Shown one piece after another: positions 47,636 to 58,500 of a stretch of 64,000 bases of DNA (positions within the stretch are counted from its first letter, which is position 1; each line of letters starts with the position of its first letter). Position numbers and translations under genes: made by a program. The notes below the pieces were generated by a model, which was given only the letters and a program-made list of their open reading frames with translations, was not told the DNA's origin and did no database searches. The stretch is from an uncultured Alphaproteobacteria bacterium. Its GTDB lineage: Bacteria > Pseudomonadota > Alphaproteobacteria > CAAGCB01 > CAG-977. The DNA is taken from assembly GCA_934277945.1 (NCBI GenBank), contig CAKQWA010000003.1:62001-126000 (forward strand), written 5' to 3'.

Positions 47636-50242
47636 ATGCCGTCTGAAATTCAAACCGTGTTCATTTACGCGCCCGTTTCGGGCAAAACGCTGGACATCAC
47701 GCAAGTCCCCGACGACGTGTTCGCGCAGAAAATGGTCGGCGACGGAATTGCCGTCGAGCCGGATTCCGATTTGTTGTGCGCGCCCGCGGACGCCGTCATC
47801 GACAACATCCATTCATCGCACCATGCGCTGACGATGACCACGCCGCAGGGGGTGTCGATTCTGATTCACATCGGTTTGGAAACCGTGCGTTTGAACGGCA
47901 AGGGTTTCGACGTCAAAGTCAAAAGCGGTCAGCGCGTCAAAAAGGGCGATCCGCTGATTAAGTTCGATTTGGACTACATTCGCAAAAACGCGAAAAGTTC
48001 GTTGAGCGTCATTGTCGTGACGAACCCCGAAAAAGTGAACAACATCCGCGCTTTCGACAACAAGCGGGTGAAATCGGCGCAGGACGTCATATTGGAACTG
48101 TCCCTGCCCGAAGAAAAATCGGCGCGCTCAAACGGCGAAAAAGAAATTCACACGGCGAAATCGTGGAATATCCGCATTGTCAACGAATCGGGCGTTCACG
48201 CGCGTCCCGCCGCCGTTTTGGCGAGCGCCGCGAAGAAATACGCTTCCGAAATCCTGCTGAACTGTCCGGCGGGGCAGGTGAACGTCAAAAGCCTTGTCGC
48301 GCTGATGGGGGCGGATTTGAAAAAGGGCGACGAGGTGACGCTTTACGCCAGAGGAAGCGACGCGGTCGAAGCGTTGGAGGAATTGATACCGCTTTTGTCG
48401 AACGGCATGGGCGAGGACGCGAAAAACGCGCCGCAAACGGAGGAACCGCAAGCCCTTGAACCGCAAGCCGCCGCTCCCGAAACATCCGAACCCGAAGCGG
48501 CGAACCGCAACGCGCGCAAGCCGGTTGAAAGCGGCGTTTTTACGGGTGTGAGCGCGTCCGAAGGCGTTGCCGTCGGCGTCATTGTGCAGGCGGCGCGCGA
48601 AAAATTCGACATTGTGGAAACGGGCGACGGCGCGCAAAGCGAAAACGGCAAACTGCAAAAGTCTTTGAAAGCCGCCAAAGAGGAATTGACGCGCCTGCAC
48701 GACGACACGGCGCGTAAGACGAACGAGGCGGACGCGGCGGTTTTTCTGGCGCAAATCGAACTGCTGGACGACCCCGAATTGATCGAGGACACGGAAACGC
48801 TGATCGGCAAGGGCAAAAGCGCGGCGTTTGCGTTCGACCGCGTCGTCGGGGCGAAAGCGGACAAACTGGCGCGCATGAAAAACAAGTTGCTGGCGGGCAG
48901 GGCGAACGATCTGCGCGATGTGAAAAAGCGCGTCATCCGTCACATTTTGGGCAAAACGGAAAGCACGCGCGATTACCCGCAAAACGCCATTTTAATAGCA
49001 AAGGAATTGTCCCCCTCGCAAACGGCGGGGCTGGACACACGGAAAATAGCCGGTTTCGGCACCATGCGCGGCGGGGCGACATCGCACGCGGCGATTTTGG
49101 CGAGGGCTCTGTCGATGCCGGCTATTGTTGGATTAAGCGAGGACGTGCTGGATATTCCGGACGGCACGCCCGCCGTTTTGGACGCGGTGAAAGGGGAACT
49201 GCGCCTGAATCCGAGCAAAGAGGAAAGCGCGGCGGTCGCGGCGGCGCGGCGCAAGGAAATCGAAAAGCAGGAACGCCGCTTGAAAAAAGCCCGTTTGCCC
49301 GCCAAAACGCTTGACGGCGTGACAATCGAGGTGGCGGCGAACATCTCCGGCGCGGGCGAAGTGCAGAATCTGATAGCGCAGGGGGCGGCGGGGGTCGGTC
49401 TTTTGCGTTCCGAATTTCTGTTCGCCAACCGCACCGGCGCGCCCGACGAAGCGGAGCAGGCGGCGGTTTACGCGGAAATTGCGACCGGCTTGGGCAAAAG
49501 CAGGTTTCTGGTCGTGCGCACGCTGGACGCGGGCGGAGACAAGCCCTTGCCGTATCTGGATATGCCCAAGCAGGACAATCCGTTTTTAAGCGTGCGCGGC
49601 ATCCGGTTGAGTTTTGAAAATCAGGATTTGTTCGCCGGACAGATTCGCGCGATTTTAAGCGCGGCGGGGAAAACGGACGTGCGCATTTTGCTGCCGATGG
49701 TGACGGTGCTTGACGAACTGGCGACGGCGAAAAAAATCATCGAGGAACAGCGCGCCGCATTGAACGCGCCCGCCGTGCAGGTCGGCATTATGGTCGAAGT
49801 GCCCGCCGTCGCGGTGATGGCGGACGTTTTCGCGCCCCACGTCGATTTCTTTTCCGTCGGTACGAACGATTTGTCGCAGTATGTGACGGCGGCGGATCGG
49901 ACGGACAGCCGTGTCGCGCCGCTTTCCGACGCTTTCAATCCCGCCGTTTTGCGCTTGATTAAAATGACGTGCGACGGGGCGAAAAAATATCACAAGCCCG
50001 TGGCGGTCTGCGGCAATCTGGCGTCCGACACGCTTGCCGTGCCCGTTTTGACCGGCTTGGGCGTTTCCGAATTGAGCGTCGCCGTGCCCGCCGTCGCCAA
50101 AACGAAGGAATGTGTGCGCCGTTTGGATTTCAAAGCCTGTCAGATGCTGGCGAATGCCGCCGTCAATGCGCAATCGGCGCGTCAGGCGCGGGATTTGGCG
50201 CAGAACTTCTTGAACGGCATTGATGAAAAAGGAGAATTGTAA
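47636..50242 (+). CDS. PTS IIA(Glc-type)-HPr-Enzyme I fusion
   Basis: An 868-residue fusion of three phosphotransferase-system proteins. Residues ~1-150 are a glucose-type IIA with phospho-His78 in ILIHIGLETV. Residues ~175-265 are HPr, with His188 in ESGVHARPAAVLASAA. Residues ~310-868 are Enzyme I, with His484 in GGATSHAAILARAL, plus the PEP-binding VGIMVEVPAVAVMADV and the FFSVGTNDLSQYV block. Phosphate passes PEP-EI-HPr-IIA in one chain to the IICB permease encoded next. ATG 47636 follows AAGGAG. Stop overlaps the permease ATG (TAATG). Confidence 0.95.
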   Translation: MPSEIQTVFIYAPVSGKTLDITQVPDDVFAQKMVGDGIAVEPDSDLLCAPADAVIDNIHSSHHALTMTTPQGVSILIHIGLETVRLNGKGFDVKVKSGQRVKKGDPLIKFDLDYIRKNAKSSLSVIVVTNPEKVNNIRAFDNKRVKSAQDVILELSLPEEKSARSNGEKEIHTAKSWNIRIVNESGVHARPAAVLASAAKKYASEILLNCPAGQVNVKSLVALMGADLKKGDEVTLYARGSDAVEALEELIPLLSNGMGEDAKNAPQTEEPQALEPQAAAPETSEPEAANRNARKPVESGVFTGVSASEGVAVGVIVQAAREKFDIVETGDGAQSENGKLQKSLKAAKEELTRLHDDTARKTNEADAAVFLAQIELLDDPELIEDTETLIGKGKSAAFAFDRVVGAKADKLARMKNKLLAGRANDLRDVKKRVIRHILGKTESTRDYPQNAILIAKELSPSQTAGLDTRKIAGFGTMRGGATSHAAILARALSMPAIVGLSEDVLDIPDGTPAVLDAVKGELRLNPSKEESAAVAAARRKEIEKQERRLKKARLPAKTLDGVTIEVAANISGAGEVQNLIAQGAAGVGLLRSEFLFANRTGAPDEAEQAAVYAEIATGLGKSRFLVVRTLDAGGDKPLPYLDMPKQDNPFLSVRGIRLSFENQDLFAGQIRAILSAAGKTDVRILLPMVTVLDELATAKKIIEEQRAALNAPAVQVGIMVEVPAVAVMADVFAPHVDFFSVGTNDLSQYVTAADRTDSRVAPLSDAFNPAVLRLIKMTCDGAKKYHKPVAVCGNLASDTLAVPVLTGLGVSELSVAVPAVAKTKECVRRLDFKACQMLANAAVNAQSARQARDLAQNFLNGIDEKGEL

Positions 50243-52014
50243 TGGGAAAAGCCGCATTCGCTTTTTTGCAAAAAATCGGCAAGGCGCTGATGCTGCCCGT
50301 TGCCGTTCTGCCTGTCGCGGGGCTGCTTTTGGGCATCGGTACGGGGCTTTTGAACGCGGAAATATCGTGGATTCCCGCGCTGATTCCGCAAGTCATGAGT
50401 CAAAGCGGAAGCGTCATTTTCGACAATCTGCCGCTGATATTCGCCATTGGCACGGCGTTGGGATTGACTGACAACGACGGCGTGGCGGCTTTGGCGGCGG
50501 TGACGGGATTTCTGGTCATGCAGGCGACGACGGGCGTCATGGCGGACGTTTTGTGGTTTCATGTGTCGTCGGGACAGGAAACGCTGGGCGTTTTGGCGCA
50601 GGCAATGGAATACGACATTGCGTTCGTGCGCAAAATCGTGTCGACGAACGTCGGGATTCAAACCATTCAAACGGGCGTGTTCGGCGGCATTTTCGTCGGC
50701 GTGGTCGCCGCATGGCTGTATCGCAAATACTACCGGATTCAACTGCCCGCGTATTTGGGATTTTTTGCCGGCAAACGCTTTGTGCCGATTATTTCCAGTC
50801 TGGCGGCGATCGTGCTGGGAGTCGCGTTGAGCGTTGTCTGGCCGCCGATTCAGGAGCAAATCAACAAATTTTCAATGTGGGCGGCATACAGTTCCCCCGC
50901 GGTCGCGGGCGCGACGTACGGCTTTGTCGAAAGACTGCTTTTGCCGTTCGGACTGCATCACATCTGGAACGTGCCGTTCTTTTTTGAAATCGGCAGTTTC
51001 ACGGACAAGGCGGGACAGATTGTCACGGGCGACATTCCGCGCTTTTTCGCGGGCGACAAGACGGCGGGCATTTTGGGCGGCGGCTTTTTAATCAAGATGT
51101 TCGGACTGCCGGCGGCGGCGTTGGCGATTTTCCACACGGCAAAGCCGGAAAACCGCGCGAAAGTCGGCGGCATGATGTTTTCGGGCGCGCTGACCGCTTT
51201 TCTGACGGGCATTACCGAGCCTTTGGAATTCACGTTTTTGTTCGTCGCGCCGATGCTGTATTTCATTCACGCCGTCATGGTCAGTTCCGCGTTCGCCGTT
51301 CTGAATTTGACGGGCGCGCACGTCGGATACACTTTTTCGCAGGGCGGCATCGACTTCGCGCTGTTCTACGCCATGGACACGAAGCCGTGGATGGTTTTCG
51401 TGCTGGGACCCGTTTATGCGGTCGTCTATTACGTCGTGTTCAGATTTTTCATTACGGTTTTTAAAATGAAAACGCCGGGGCGCGAGGACGACGCGGGGCA
51501 AACGCCGCAAGAGGCGGCGCACGCGGACGACAAAATGAAAAAAGCCGCCGCGCTTGTCGCCGCGTTCGGCGGAGCGGCGAACATCAAGAATCTGGACGCG
51601 TGCATCACCCGTCTGCGCCTGATTTTGTTCGACCCGTCGAAAGCCAGCGACGAGAAATTGAAAGCCTTGGGCGCGTCGGGCGTGATGCGTATCGGCGACG
51701 GGGTGCAGGCGGTGTTCGGCACGCAGTCGGAAAATTTGAAAACCGACATGGAAAATTATCTGAAATCGGGGTGCGAAGCGACGGACGAACCGCCGCAAAC
51801 GCAAGCGTCGGAGGAGGACGTTCTGCCCGATGAAATCAAGCGCGCTTTGGGCGGAAAGGAAAACATCCTGCACGCCGAAAAACGCGCCGACAAAGTGAAG
51901 ATCGCCGTCAAAGACAACGGTTTGATCGACGAAAAGAAACTGCGCGACATCGGCATTTCGGTCATGATGACGATTGACGACGCCGCGATATTGCTGGGAC
52001 CGTTGGCGCGCTGA
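50242..52014 (+). CDS. PTS sugar permease IICB, glucose/N-acetylglucosamine type, with extra IIB-like domain
   Basis: A 590-residue inner-membrane transporter that phosphorylates sugar during uptake. IIC takes residues ~1-410: MLPVAVLPVAGLLLGIGTGL, ATYGFVERLLLPFGLHHIWN and FLTGITEPLEFTFLF are diagnostic of the Glc/GlcNAc family. A IIB domain follows with phospho-Cys454 in NLDACITRLRL. Residues ~530-590 resemble a second IIB (IKRALGGKENILHAEKRADKVKIAV, then KKLRDIGISVMMTIDDAAILLG) that has no cysteine. The IIA is on the preceding fusion. GlcNAc versus glucose cannot be fixed by eye. Confidence 0.93.
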   Translation: MGKAAFAFLQKIGKALMLPVAVLPVAGLLLGIGTGLLNAEISWIPALIPQVMSQSGSVIFDNLPLIFAIGTALGLTDNDGVAALAAVTGFLVMQATTGVMADVLWFHVSSGQETLGVLAQAMEYDIAFVRKIVSTNVGIQTIQTGVFGGIFVGVVAAWLYRKYYRIQLPAYLGFFAGKRFVPIISSLAAIVLGVALSVVWPPIQEQINKFSMWAAYSSPAVAGATYGFVERLLLPFGLHHIWNVPFFFEIGSFTDKAGQIVTGDIPRFFAGDKTAGILGGGFLIKMFGLPAAALAIFHTAKPENRAKVGGMMFSGALTAFLTGITEPLEFTFLFVAPMLYFIHAVMVSSAFAVLNLTGAHVGYTFSQGGIDFALFYAMDTKPWMVFVLGPVYAVVYYVVFRFFITVFKMKTPGREDDAGQTPQEAAHADDKMKKAAALVAAFGGAANIKNLDACITRLRLILFDPSKASDEKLKALGASGVMRIGDGVQAVFGTQSENLKTDMENYLKSGCEATDEPPQTQASEEDVLPDEIKRALGGKENILHAEKRADKVKIAVKDNGLIDEKKLRDIGISVMMTIDDAAILLGPLAR

Positions 52015-52044
52015 CGCGTCATTTTTAAAAGGAGAAAACGAATT

Positions 52045-52620
52045 ATGAAATCTGTAAAAGGCACAAAAACGGAAAAAAATCTGCTGACGTCCTTTGCGGG
52101 CGAATGTCAGGCGCGCATGCGCTACACCTATTACGCGGGCGTGGCGAAAAAAGAGGGATTCGAGCAGATTTCCGCCATTTTCACCGAAACGGCGGATCAG
52201 GAAAAGGAACACGCCGAACGTATGTTCAAGTATTTGGAGGGCGGACAGGTGCAAATCGACTATCCGTTCCCCGCCGGCACAATTTCCACCACGCCGGAAA
52301 ATTTGAAACAGGCGGCGCAAGGCGAGGAACACGAATTTAACGATATGTATCCCGCAATGGCGGACGAAGCCGAACGCGAGGGCTTTCCCGAAATCGCCGC
52401 GATGTATCGCTACATTTCCGTCGCCGAAAGATATCACGCGCGCCGCTACCGCAAATTGCTGGAAAACATCGAAAAAGGGCAGGTGTTCAAGCGTCCGTCG
52501 AAGCAGTTGTGGCGTTGCCGGCATTGCGGCTACGTTCACGAAGGGTTGAGCGCGCCGGAAATCTGCCCGTCGTGTCTGCACGCGCAGGCGTATTATGAGA
52601 TTGCGGCGGAAAACTACTGA
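52045..52620 (+). CDS. Rubrerythrin
   Basis: A 191-residue non-heme diiron peroxidase that reduces hydrogen peroxide in anaerobes and microaerobes. The ferritin-like part has the ligand motifs FAGECQARMRYTYYAGVAKK, TETADQEKEHAERM and YISVAERYHARRY. The C-terminal rubredoxin domain is CRHCGYVHEG then CPSCLHAQAYYE, with the four iron-binding cysteines. SD AAGGAG precedes ATG 52045. Located after the PTS operon, with 30 bases between; its stop overlaps the glnE end by 7 bases on the other strand. Confidence 0.95.
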   Translation: MKSVKGTKTEKNLLTSFAGECQARMRYTYYAGVAKKEGFEQISAIFTETADQEKEHAERMFKYLEGGQVQIDYPFPAGTISTTPENLKQAAQGEEHEFNDMYPAMADEAEREGFPEIAAMYRYISVAERYHARRYRKLLENIEKGQVFKRPSKQLWRCRHCGYVHEGLSAPEICPSCLHAQAYYEIAAENY

Positions 52621-55499
52621 CGGATTAAATCGCCGTAGGGAGCGCGCAAATGCGGTTCTTCACGCAAAAACTTTCTTTCAAATTCTTCACGCGAGGCGCA
52701 ACCGTGCCTCGCCGCGCATTTTTCCGCCGTCGTGTCAAAATCGCGGCAAAGCGACGACACGGCGGTCATGTCCAGCCACAATTCGTAGCGTTCGCGCAAA
52801 ATCGCGGCTTTTTCGGGGACGCAAAGCCCGTCCTTTTCCGCCCGCGTCCATACGTCCGCCGTGCTTTTGACAAGCAAATCGGGATGTTCGCGCGCAAACG
52901 CCAGTTGAACGTACTGCGCCGCAAATTCAATGTCCGTCATGCCGCCCGCGCGTGATTTGACGTCCCAGAGCGACGGGGCTTTTTTGCCGTCGAGCATTTT
53001 GTCGCGCATCGCGTTGATGTCTTGCGCCAATGCCGCTTTGTCGCGCGGTTTGCGCAGAGCGGCGGATATTTGTTCTTCGACGCGCTTTTGCAAATCGGGA
53101 TCGGCGTCGACGACGCGGGCTTTCGTCAACGCCTGATATTCCCACGTCCACGCGTCTTTTTCGTAATAGCGTTGAAAAGCGTCGAAAGACGTGGCGGCGG
53201 GACCGGCGGAACCCGACGGGCGCAAACGCATATCGACCTGCCACAAAACGCCCTGCGCCGTGTTCGCCGTCAAAGCGTTGACGATGCGTTGCGCCAGTCT
53301 TGCGAAATAAACGGGCGGGGCGAGCGGCGATTTGCCGTCGCTGACCGCGTTTTCGGGCGCGTCGTACAAAAACAGGATGTCCAAATCGGACAGGAAATTC
53401 ATTTCGCGGCTGCCGGCTTTGCCCATCAGGATGAACGCGCTCTGCGCTTTGTCGATTGTGCCGGAGCGCACGGCGAAATCCTCTTTCACGGCTTTGATGA
53501 CCGCGCGAATGGTCAAATCGGCAATCAGGGACAGCGTTTCTCCCGTTTGCCGCGCGTTTGTCAAATCGCGCAAAAAGAAAACGGCGGCTTGAAACCGTTT
53601 TTCCCGCGCAAACCGGCGGCACGCGTCCAACACGTCCTCTAATCCGTTCGCGGCGGCGAGCGCGTCGTTCAAATCCGCCTGCAAAGACGCTTCGTCGGGC
53701 GGATTTGTAAAATAGGAAACGTCCAAAAACGCGTCGAACAGTTCGGGACGGGCGGACAATTCGCGCGCCAAAGCGGGCGCTTGCCCCATGATTTCCGCCA
53801 GCAAATCCAGCAGGGCGGGGCGGGATTGAAACAGTGAAAACAACTGCACGCCGGACGGCAGACCCTTTAAAAAATCGTCAAAATGCATGAACGCGGCGTC
53901 GGGCGATTTCGTTTTTGACAAAGCCTTGAAAATGACGGGAAGCAAGCCGCCGACAAGCAGGCGCGCCTTGTCGGAACGCAGACAGCGGTATCTGCCCGAC
54001 AGCCAGCCGCGCACCGTGTCCGCGATGAAATCGAACTGCGTGAAACCGTCGGCTTGCAGAACGCTTTTCGTTTCTTCCGGCAAATCCGTCCCCGTGAAAA
54101 CCAGCGCCGCGCCGTCTTTATCCGCTCCGTCCTCCGCCGCGAACAAGGCGTCGTACAGCGTCTGCACGCCCGTCAAAAAAGCGCGCGTCGTTTTTTCAAA
54201 TTCCTCTTGCGTTTCAAAGCCGCAAAAGCGCGCCAAATCGCGCATTTCTTCGTTTGTTTCGGGCAAAGTCTGCGTCTGTTCGTCGTTGCGCATCTGCAAG
54301 CGGTGTTCCAGCGTGCGCAGGTAAACGTAGGCGCGCGTCATAAAATCGCGCTGTTCCGGCGAGATTCTGCCCGCGTTCGCCAGAGATTTCAGCGCGGCGA
54401 GAGTCCCTCTGGCGCGCAGTTTGACGCTCCGCCCGCCCCACAAAAGTTGTTGCAGTTGCGTGAAAAATTCAATTTCGCGAATTCCGCCCTGCGCCAGTTT
54501 GATGTTGTGCGCGAACAGCGGCGTGCCGTTTGCGATTTTCGCGCCCGACGCGTATTTCATCGAGCGGATTTGCTCCAAAACGTAAAAATCAATCGAACGC
54601 CGCCACACGAACGGCGTGACGTCTTTCAAAAACGCGCGTCCGGCGTCCAAATCGCCCGCAACGGCGCGGGCTTTGATGAATGCGGCGCGCTCCCAGTTCT
54701 GCGCGTACCCCTCGTAATACGCTTCGGCGGCTTGCGTTGACAGCGCGATCGGCGTGGAGGCGGGATCGGGGCGCAGGCGCAAATCCGTGCGGAAAACGTA
54801 TCCCTTGTCCGTGCGTTCTTCCATCAGCGCGACCAGTTCCCGCCCGAATTTCACGAAAAACGACGTAACGTCGCGTCTGCCCGTGTATTGCGTCTTGTCC
54901 GCGTCGAACAGGAAAATCAAATCAATGTCGGACGAATAATTGAGTTCGCGCGCGCCGAGTTTGCCCATTGCCAAAATGAAAAAGCCGCAATCTTTCTCCG
55001 GATTTTGAATGTCCGGCACGCTCAAATCGCCTTTTTCGACCGCTTTGCGCAAAAGATGAGCCGTCGCCGCGCGCAACGCCGCCAAAGCGGTCAGCGACAG
55101 CGATTTCGTAATTTTTTCCAATCCCCACGCGCCCGTCGTGTCGGCGATGCCGGTCAGCAGGGCGACGCGCTTTTTCATGACGCGCAATCCGTCGGACAGG
55201 GCTTGCCTGTCGCCGCACGCCGACAGTTTCTTGAACGAGTCTTTCAACAGCGCGTCGAATGTCGCGTCAAAGCCGTTTTGCGCCAAATCGCGCACGAAAG
55301 GCAAATCCTGTAAAAACAGGCGCGTCAGATACGGGCTGTACGATACCGCCGCCAAAAACACGCGCGCCGCCGCATAAGCCGAGTCGTTTTCGGCAAAAAC
55401 GCGTTCGTCGCCGCCGTTCGTCTGCGCAAAATCGTTTTCAAGCGCGGGCAGGGCGTTTTCGTTCGGCAAAGAGATGAAATTTTGTTCTATACCGGTCAT
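52614..55499 (-). CDS. glnE: Bifunctional glutamine synthetase adenylyltransferase/deadenylase
   Basis: A 961-residue enzyme that adds and removes AMP from glutamine synthetase in response to nitrogen status via PII. Two nucleotidyltransferase domains are present: the N-terminal one has GKLGARELNYSSDIDLIFLFD near residue 190 and the C-terminal one GKAGSREMNFLSDLDILFLYD near 690, each with the D-x-D metal site. DLRLRPDPASTPIA and DMRLRPSGSAGPAATSFDAF are the matched substrate loops. ATG 55499 (MTGIEQN) is preferred over a frame reaching 55673, which would overlap the divergent gene's coding region. Convergent with the rubrerythrin gene. Confidence 0.96.
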   Translation of the reverse strand: MTGIEQNFISLPNENALPALENDFAQTNGGDERVFAENDSAYAAARVFLAAVSYSPYLTRLFLQDLPFVRDLAQNGFDATFDALLKDSFKKLSACGDRQALSDGLRVMKKRVALLTGIADTTGAWGLEKITKSLSLTALAALRAATAHLLRKAVEKGDLSVPDIQNPEKDCGFFILAMGKLGARELNYSSDIDLIFLFDADKTQYTGRRDVTSFFVKFGRELVALMEERTDKGYVFRTDLRLRPDPASTPIALSTQAAEAYYEGYAQNWERAAFIKARAVAGDLDAGRAFLKDVTPFVWRRSIDFYVLEQIRSMKYASGAKIANGTPLFAHNIKLAQGGIREIEFFTQLQQLLWGGRSVKLRARGTLAALKSLANAGRISPEQRDFMTRAYVYLRTLEHRLQMRNDEQTQTLPETNEEMRDLARFCGFETQEEFEKTTRAFLTGVQTLYDALFAAEDGADKDGAALVFTGTDLPEETKSVLQADGFTQFDFIADTVRGWLSGRYRCLRSDKARLLVGGLLPVIFKALSKTKSPDAAFMHFDDFLKGLPSGVQLFSLFQSRPALLDLLAEIMGQAPALARELSARPELFDAFLDVSYFTNPPDEASLQADLNDALAAANGLEDVLDACRRFAREKRFQAAVFFLRDLTNARQTGETLSLIADLTIRAVIKAVKEDFAVRSGTIDKAQSAFILMGKAGSREMNFLSDLDILFLYDAPENAVSDGKSPLAPPVYFARLAQRIVNALTANTAQGVLWQVDMRLRPSGSAGPAATSFDAFQRYYEKDAWTWEYQALTKARVVDADPDLQKRVEEQISAALRKPRDKAALAQDINAMRDKMLDGKKAPSLWDVKSRAGGMTDIEFAAQYVQLAFAREHPDLLVKSTADVWTRAEKDGLCVPEKAAILRERYELWLDMTAVSSLCRDFDTTAEKCAARHGCASREEFERKFLREEPHLRAPYGDLIRQ

Positions 55500-55529
55500 C
55501 TTTGAGTGGAAAAATCCGTCGTGAAACAA

Positions 55530-55535
55530 TATACT
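55530..55535 (+). promoter_or_regulatory. Possible -10 box for the YhdP-like gene
   Basis: TATACT lies 28 bases before the TTG start; no convincing -35 is seen at 17 bases. An inverted repeat ACTGT-CTGCA-ACAGT overlaps its right end. Confidence 0.25.
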
Positions 55536-55547
55536 GTCTGCAACAGT
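55533..55547. repeat. Perfect inverted repeat between glnE and the YhdP-like gene
   Basis: ACTGT and ACAGT arms with loop CTGCA sit between divergent starts, overlapping a possible -10. It could be an operator; no regulator is identifiable. Confidence 0.5.
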
Positions 55548-55563
55548 AAGGGGTTTTATCGGG

Positions 55564-58500
55564 TTGCGCAAGATTTTCAAGATATTTTGCCGTTTTTTTG
55601 AAGCGCTCGTTTTCGTTCTCGCCGTTTGCGCGGGGGCGTTTTTGTGGCGTTTGCACAAAGCCCCGATCGACATCGACCGCTACATTCCCCACATTGTGCA
55701 GTTTTTGGCGAATCCCGAACGCAACGTCGATATTTCCATTCGTTCGGCAAAATTGAAGTGGGGGCGGTTTTCCTCGCCCGTCGAACTGGAAGCGACGGAT
55801 TTCAAAGCCGCGTTCAAGGACGGCGCGGAAGTGCTGTCCGTGCCGAAACTGTCCCTTTCGTTCAGTTTGCGCGCGCTTTTAATCGGGCGCGTTTCGCCCA
55901 GAAGCGTCACCGTTTACGACCCGTTCGTGCGTTTGAACGTCGATGAAAACGGCAACGTGTCCTCGTCGCTCATCGGCAAAAGCGACGGCGAACCGTCCGC
56001 CGAAAAATCGGATTCCGTATCGCTGGATTTCATCGTTTCCCTTTTGGAAATGGAAGACGATTTAAGCCGTCTGTCGCTGAAAAACGCCCGCTTTTTAATT
56101 CAGGACGACTATCATCACGTCAACTGGGAAATCCCGAAAGCAAACCTGACGTACCGCCACACGCTTTTGAAGCACGCCATTGTCGGCGACGTGACGCTGA
56201 AAAACAATGCAAAGCCGCTGGTCGTGACGTTCAACGCGCATTGGCGGCGCAAATCGTCGAAAATGAACCTTGAACTTTCGGTCGCGGATTTAAAGCCCTC
56301 CGCGCTGAACATCGTCGGCAACTACGCCTTTTTGAAAAACGTGTCCGTGCCGGTCAGCCTGACGACAAACGCCGTCATTAACTTGAAACTGCTGAAAAAA
56401 AACGCGAAAAAATCGCTGCTCAACGCGCTGGAAAAAATCGAGTTTCATCTGACGGCGAAAAGCGGCGCGCTTGATTTGCCCGCGCCCGTTGTCGCCAAAT
56501 ACGACGTGCGCGCGTTCGCTCTGGATGCCGTTTGGTACGATCGCGGCGATAAATTCGACGTCACTCGCTTCGCGCTGGATTTGAAAAGCGGCGGGGGGGC
56601 GTCCGGCTCGATCAACGTGTCCGGATTGGCGAAAGCGTTTGAAACGGGCGACTGGCAGACGATCAACGCCGTGTTCAAAGCGTCCGCGCGAAACGTTTTG
56701 CTGGACAATCTGCACGACTATTGGCCCGCAAGTGCGGGAGAGGACGTACACGGCTGGGTGACGAAACGCATCACGAAAGGCGTCGTGACGCAAAGCGATT
56801 TTGAATTGCGTTTCGCGGGGCTGAAAGAACGGGCGGGGCTGGAAAACACGTTCGTCGACGGACACGTCGATTTGACGGGCGCGACGGTGACGTATCTTGA
56901 CGATATGCCGCCCGCCGAAAACGTCGAAGCCGTGCTTTTGTTCACGACCAACGACATCAAGGGCGAAATTTTAAGCGGCGGCACGTTCGGCGTCGCCGTT
57001 ACGTCCGGTACCATCGGCTTTTTGGATTTGGACAAGCCGCACACTTACATGACGCTGGATTTGAATTTGAAAGGCGGCGTGCGCGACGCTCTGCGCATTT
57101 TGAATTATCCGTATTTGAATTACATCACGCTGGTCGGCATGAAACCCGAAAACGCGGGCGGCACGCTGACGGGCAGTTTCAGTCTGGTTTTGCCGTTCGA
57201 CGACGCCCCCGTGAAAATCGGGGCGAGCGGCACGGCTCAAAACGCGTCGATGAAAGACGTGTTCGCGGGCTATGACGTGTCGGGCGCGACGGTCAACGTT
57301 TCACTGGCGGACAATGTGCTGAACCTGTCCGGCGAAGCGATGTTTTACGGCTCTCCCGCGACGTTCGACGTGCGCAGTTCGTTCATCGACGACGACCCGT
57401 CGAAATTGCGCATCGCCGTGAAAAGCGCGCTGAAAAACGAAACGCGCCGCTTTTTCGATTACGGAACGTGGCTTTTACTGCCGCCCGCCATGGACGGCTT
57501 GTTGAAAACAAGTATGCTTTATGAGCAGGACAGGGCGGATAATTCGACGCTTTCGTTCGATTTCAATTTGAAAAACCTGAAAATCTACTGGGATGAAATC
57601 GGGTGGATCAAACCGCCGGAAACCGCCGGAACGGGACGTTTCGTCCTGCCGTTCAATCAGGGCAAGCCGCAACCCGCTTCGTTTTTTGTCGTCGATGATT
57701 CGGGCAACCGCATCGACGGCACGCTGATGCTGAACGAAGATTGCGATTTCGCGGGCTTGGCGGTCAAGGCGAAAACGGGGCGCACGGACATCGACGGCAT
57801 CGTGTCGCAGGACGGCGCGGGCGATATCAACATCGTGCTGACGGGCAGAACGCTTGATTTGGCGGACATGATTCACAACAAAGACCCGTACGCCGACACG
57901 CAAAATCTGCGTCCGGAGGATATCGGCGGCGGCGCGGATGCGGACGGCGGCAAAAAACCGCGCGTGACCGTGACGGCGAAAGTCGACAAGGTCTGGCTGA
58001 GCCAAGACGGCGTGGCGGACAACACGGACATTTATTTCGTGTACGCCGACGAAATCTGGCGCGAGTTGCGTTTAAGCACGTTTATCAAAAAGACGATTCC
58101 GATGAACGTGTACATGGTTCCCGCCGGTCAAAAGGGATTGTACGAACTGACCCTGCGCTCGACGGACGCGGGCGAAACCCTGCGCACGCTGGATTACATT
58201 GATTCCGTGCAGGGCGGCAACATCGAAGTTAAAGGCGTGTACAACGACATCGACTACACGCTGGACGCCGTGATGAAAATTTCGGAATTCAGATTGTCGA
58301 ACAGCCCGATTTTCTTGAAAATGCTGTCGTTGAGCGGCATCGTCGACACCGTGAAAGGCGAGGGGATGCTGTTCAATCATTCCGTCGTGCCGTTTACGCT
58401 GACGGCGGACAGGCTGACCGTTAAAGACGGCGTTGTCGCGGGTCCCTCTCTGGGCGTGACGTTAAGCGGCGATTACAACCGCAAGGACGGCGCGGTGAAT

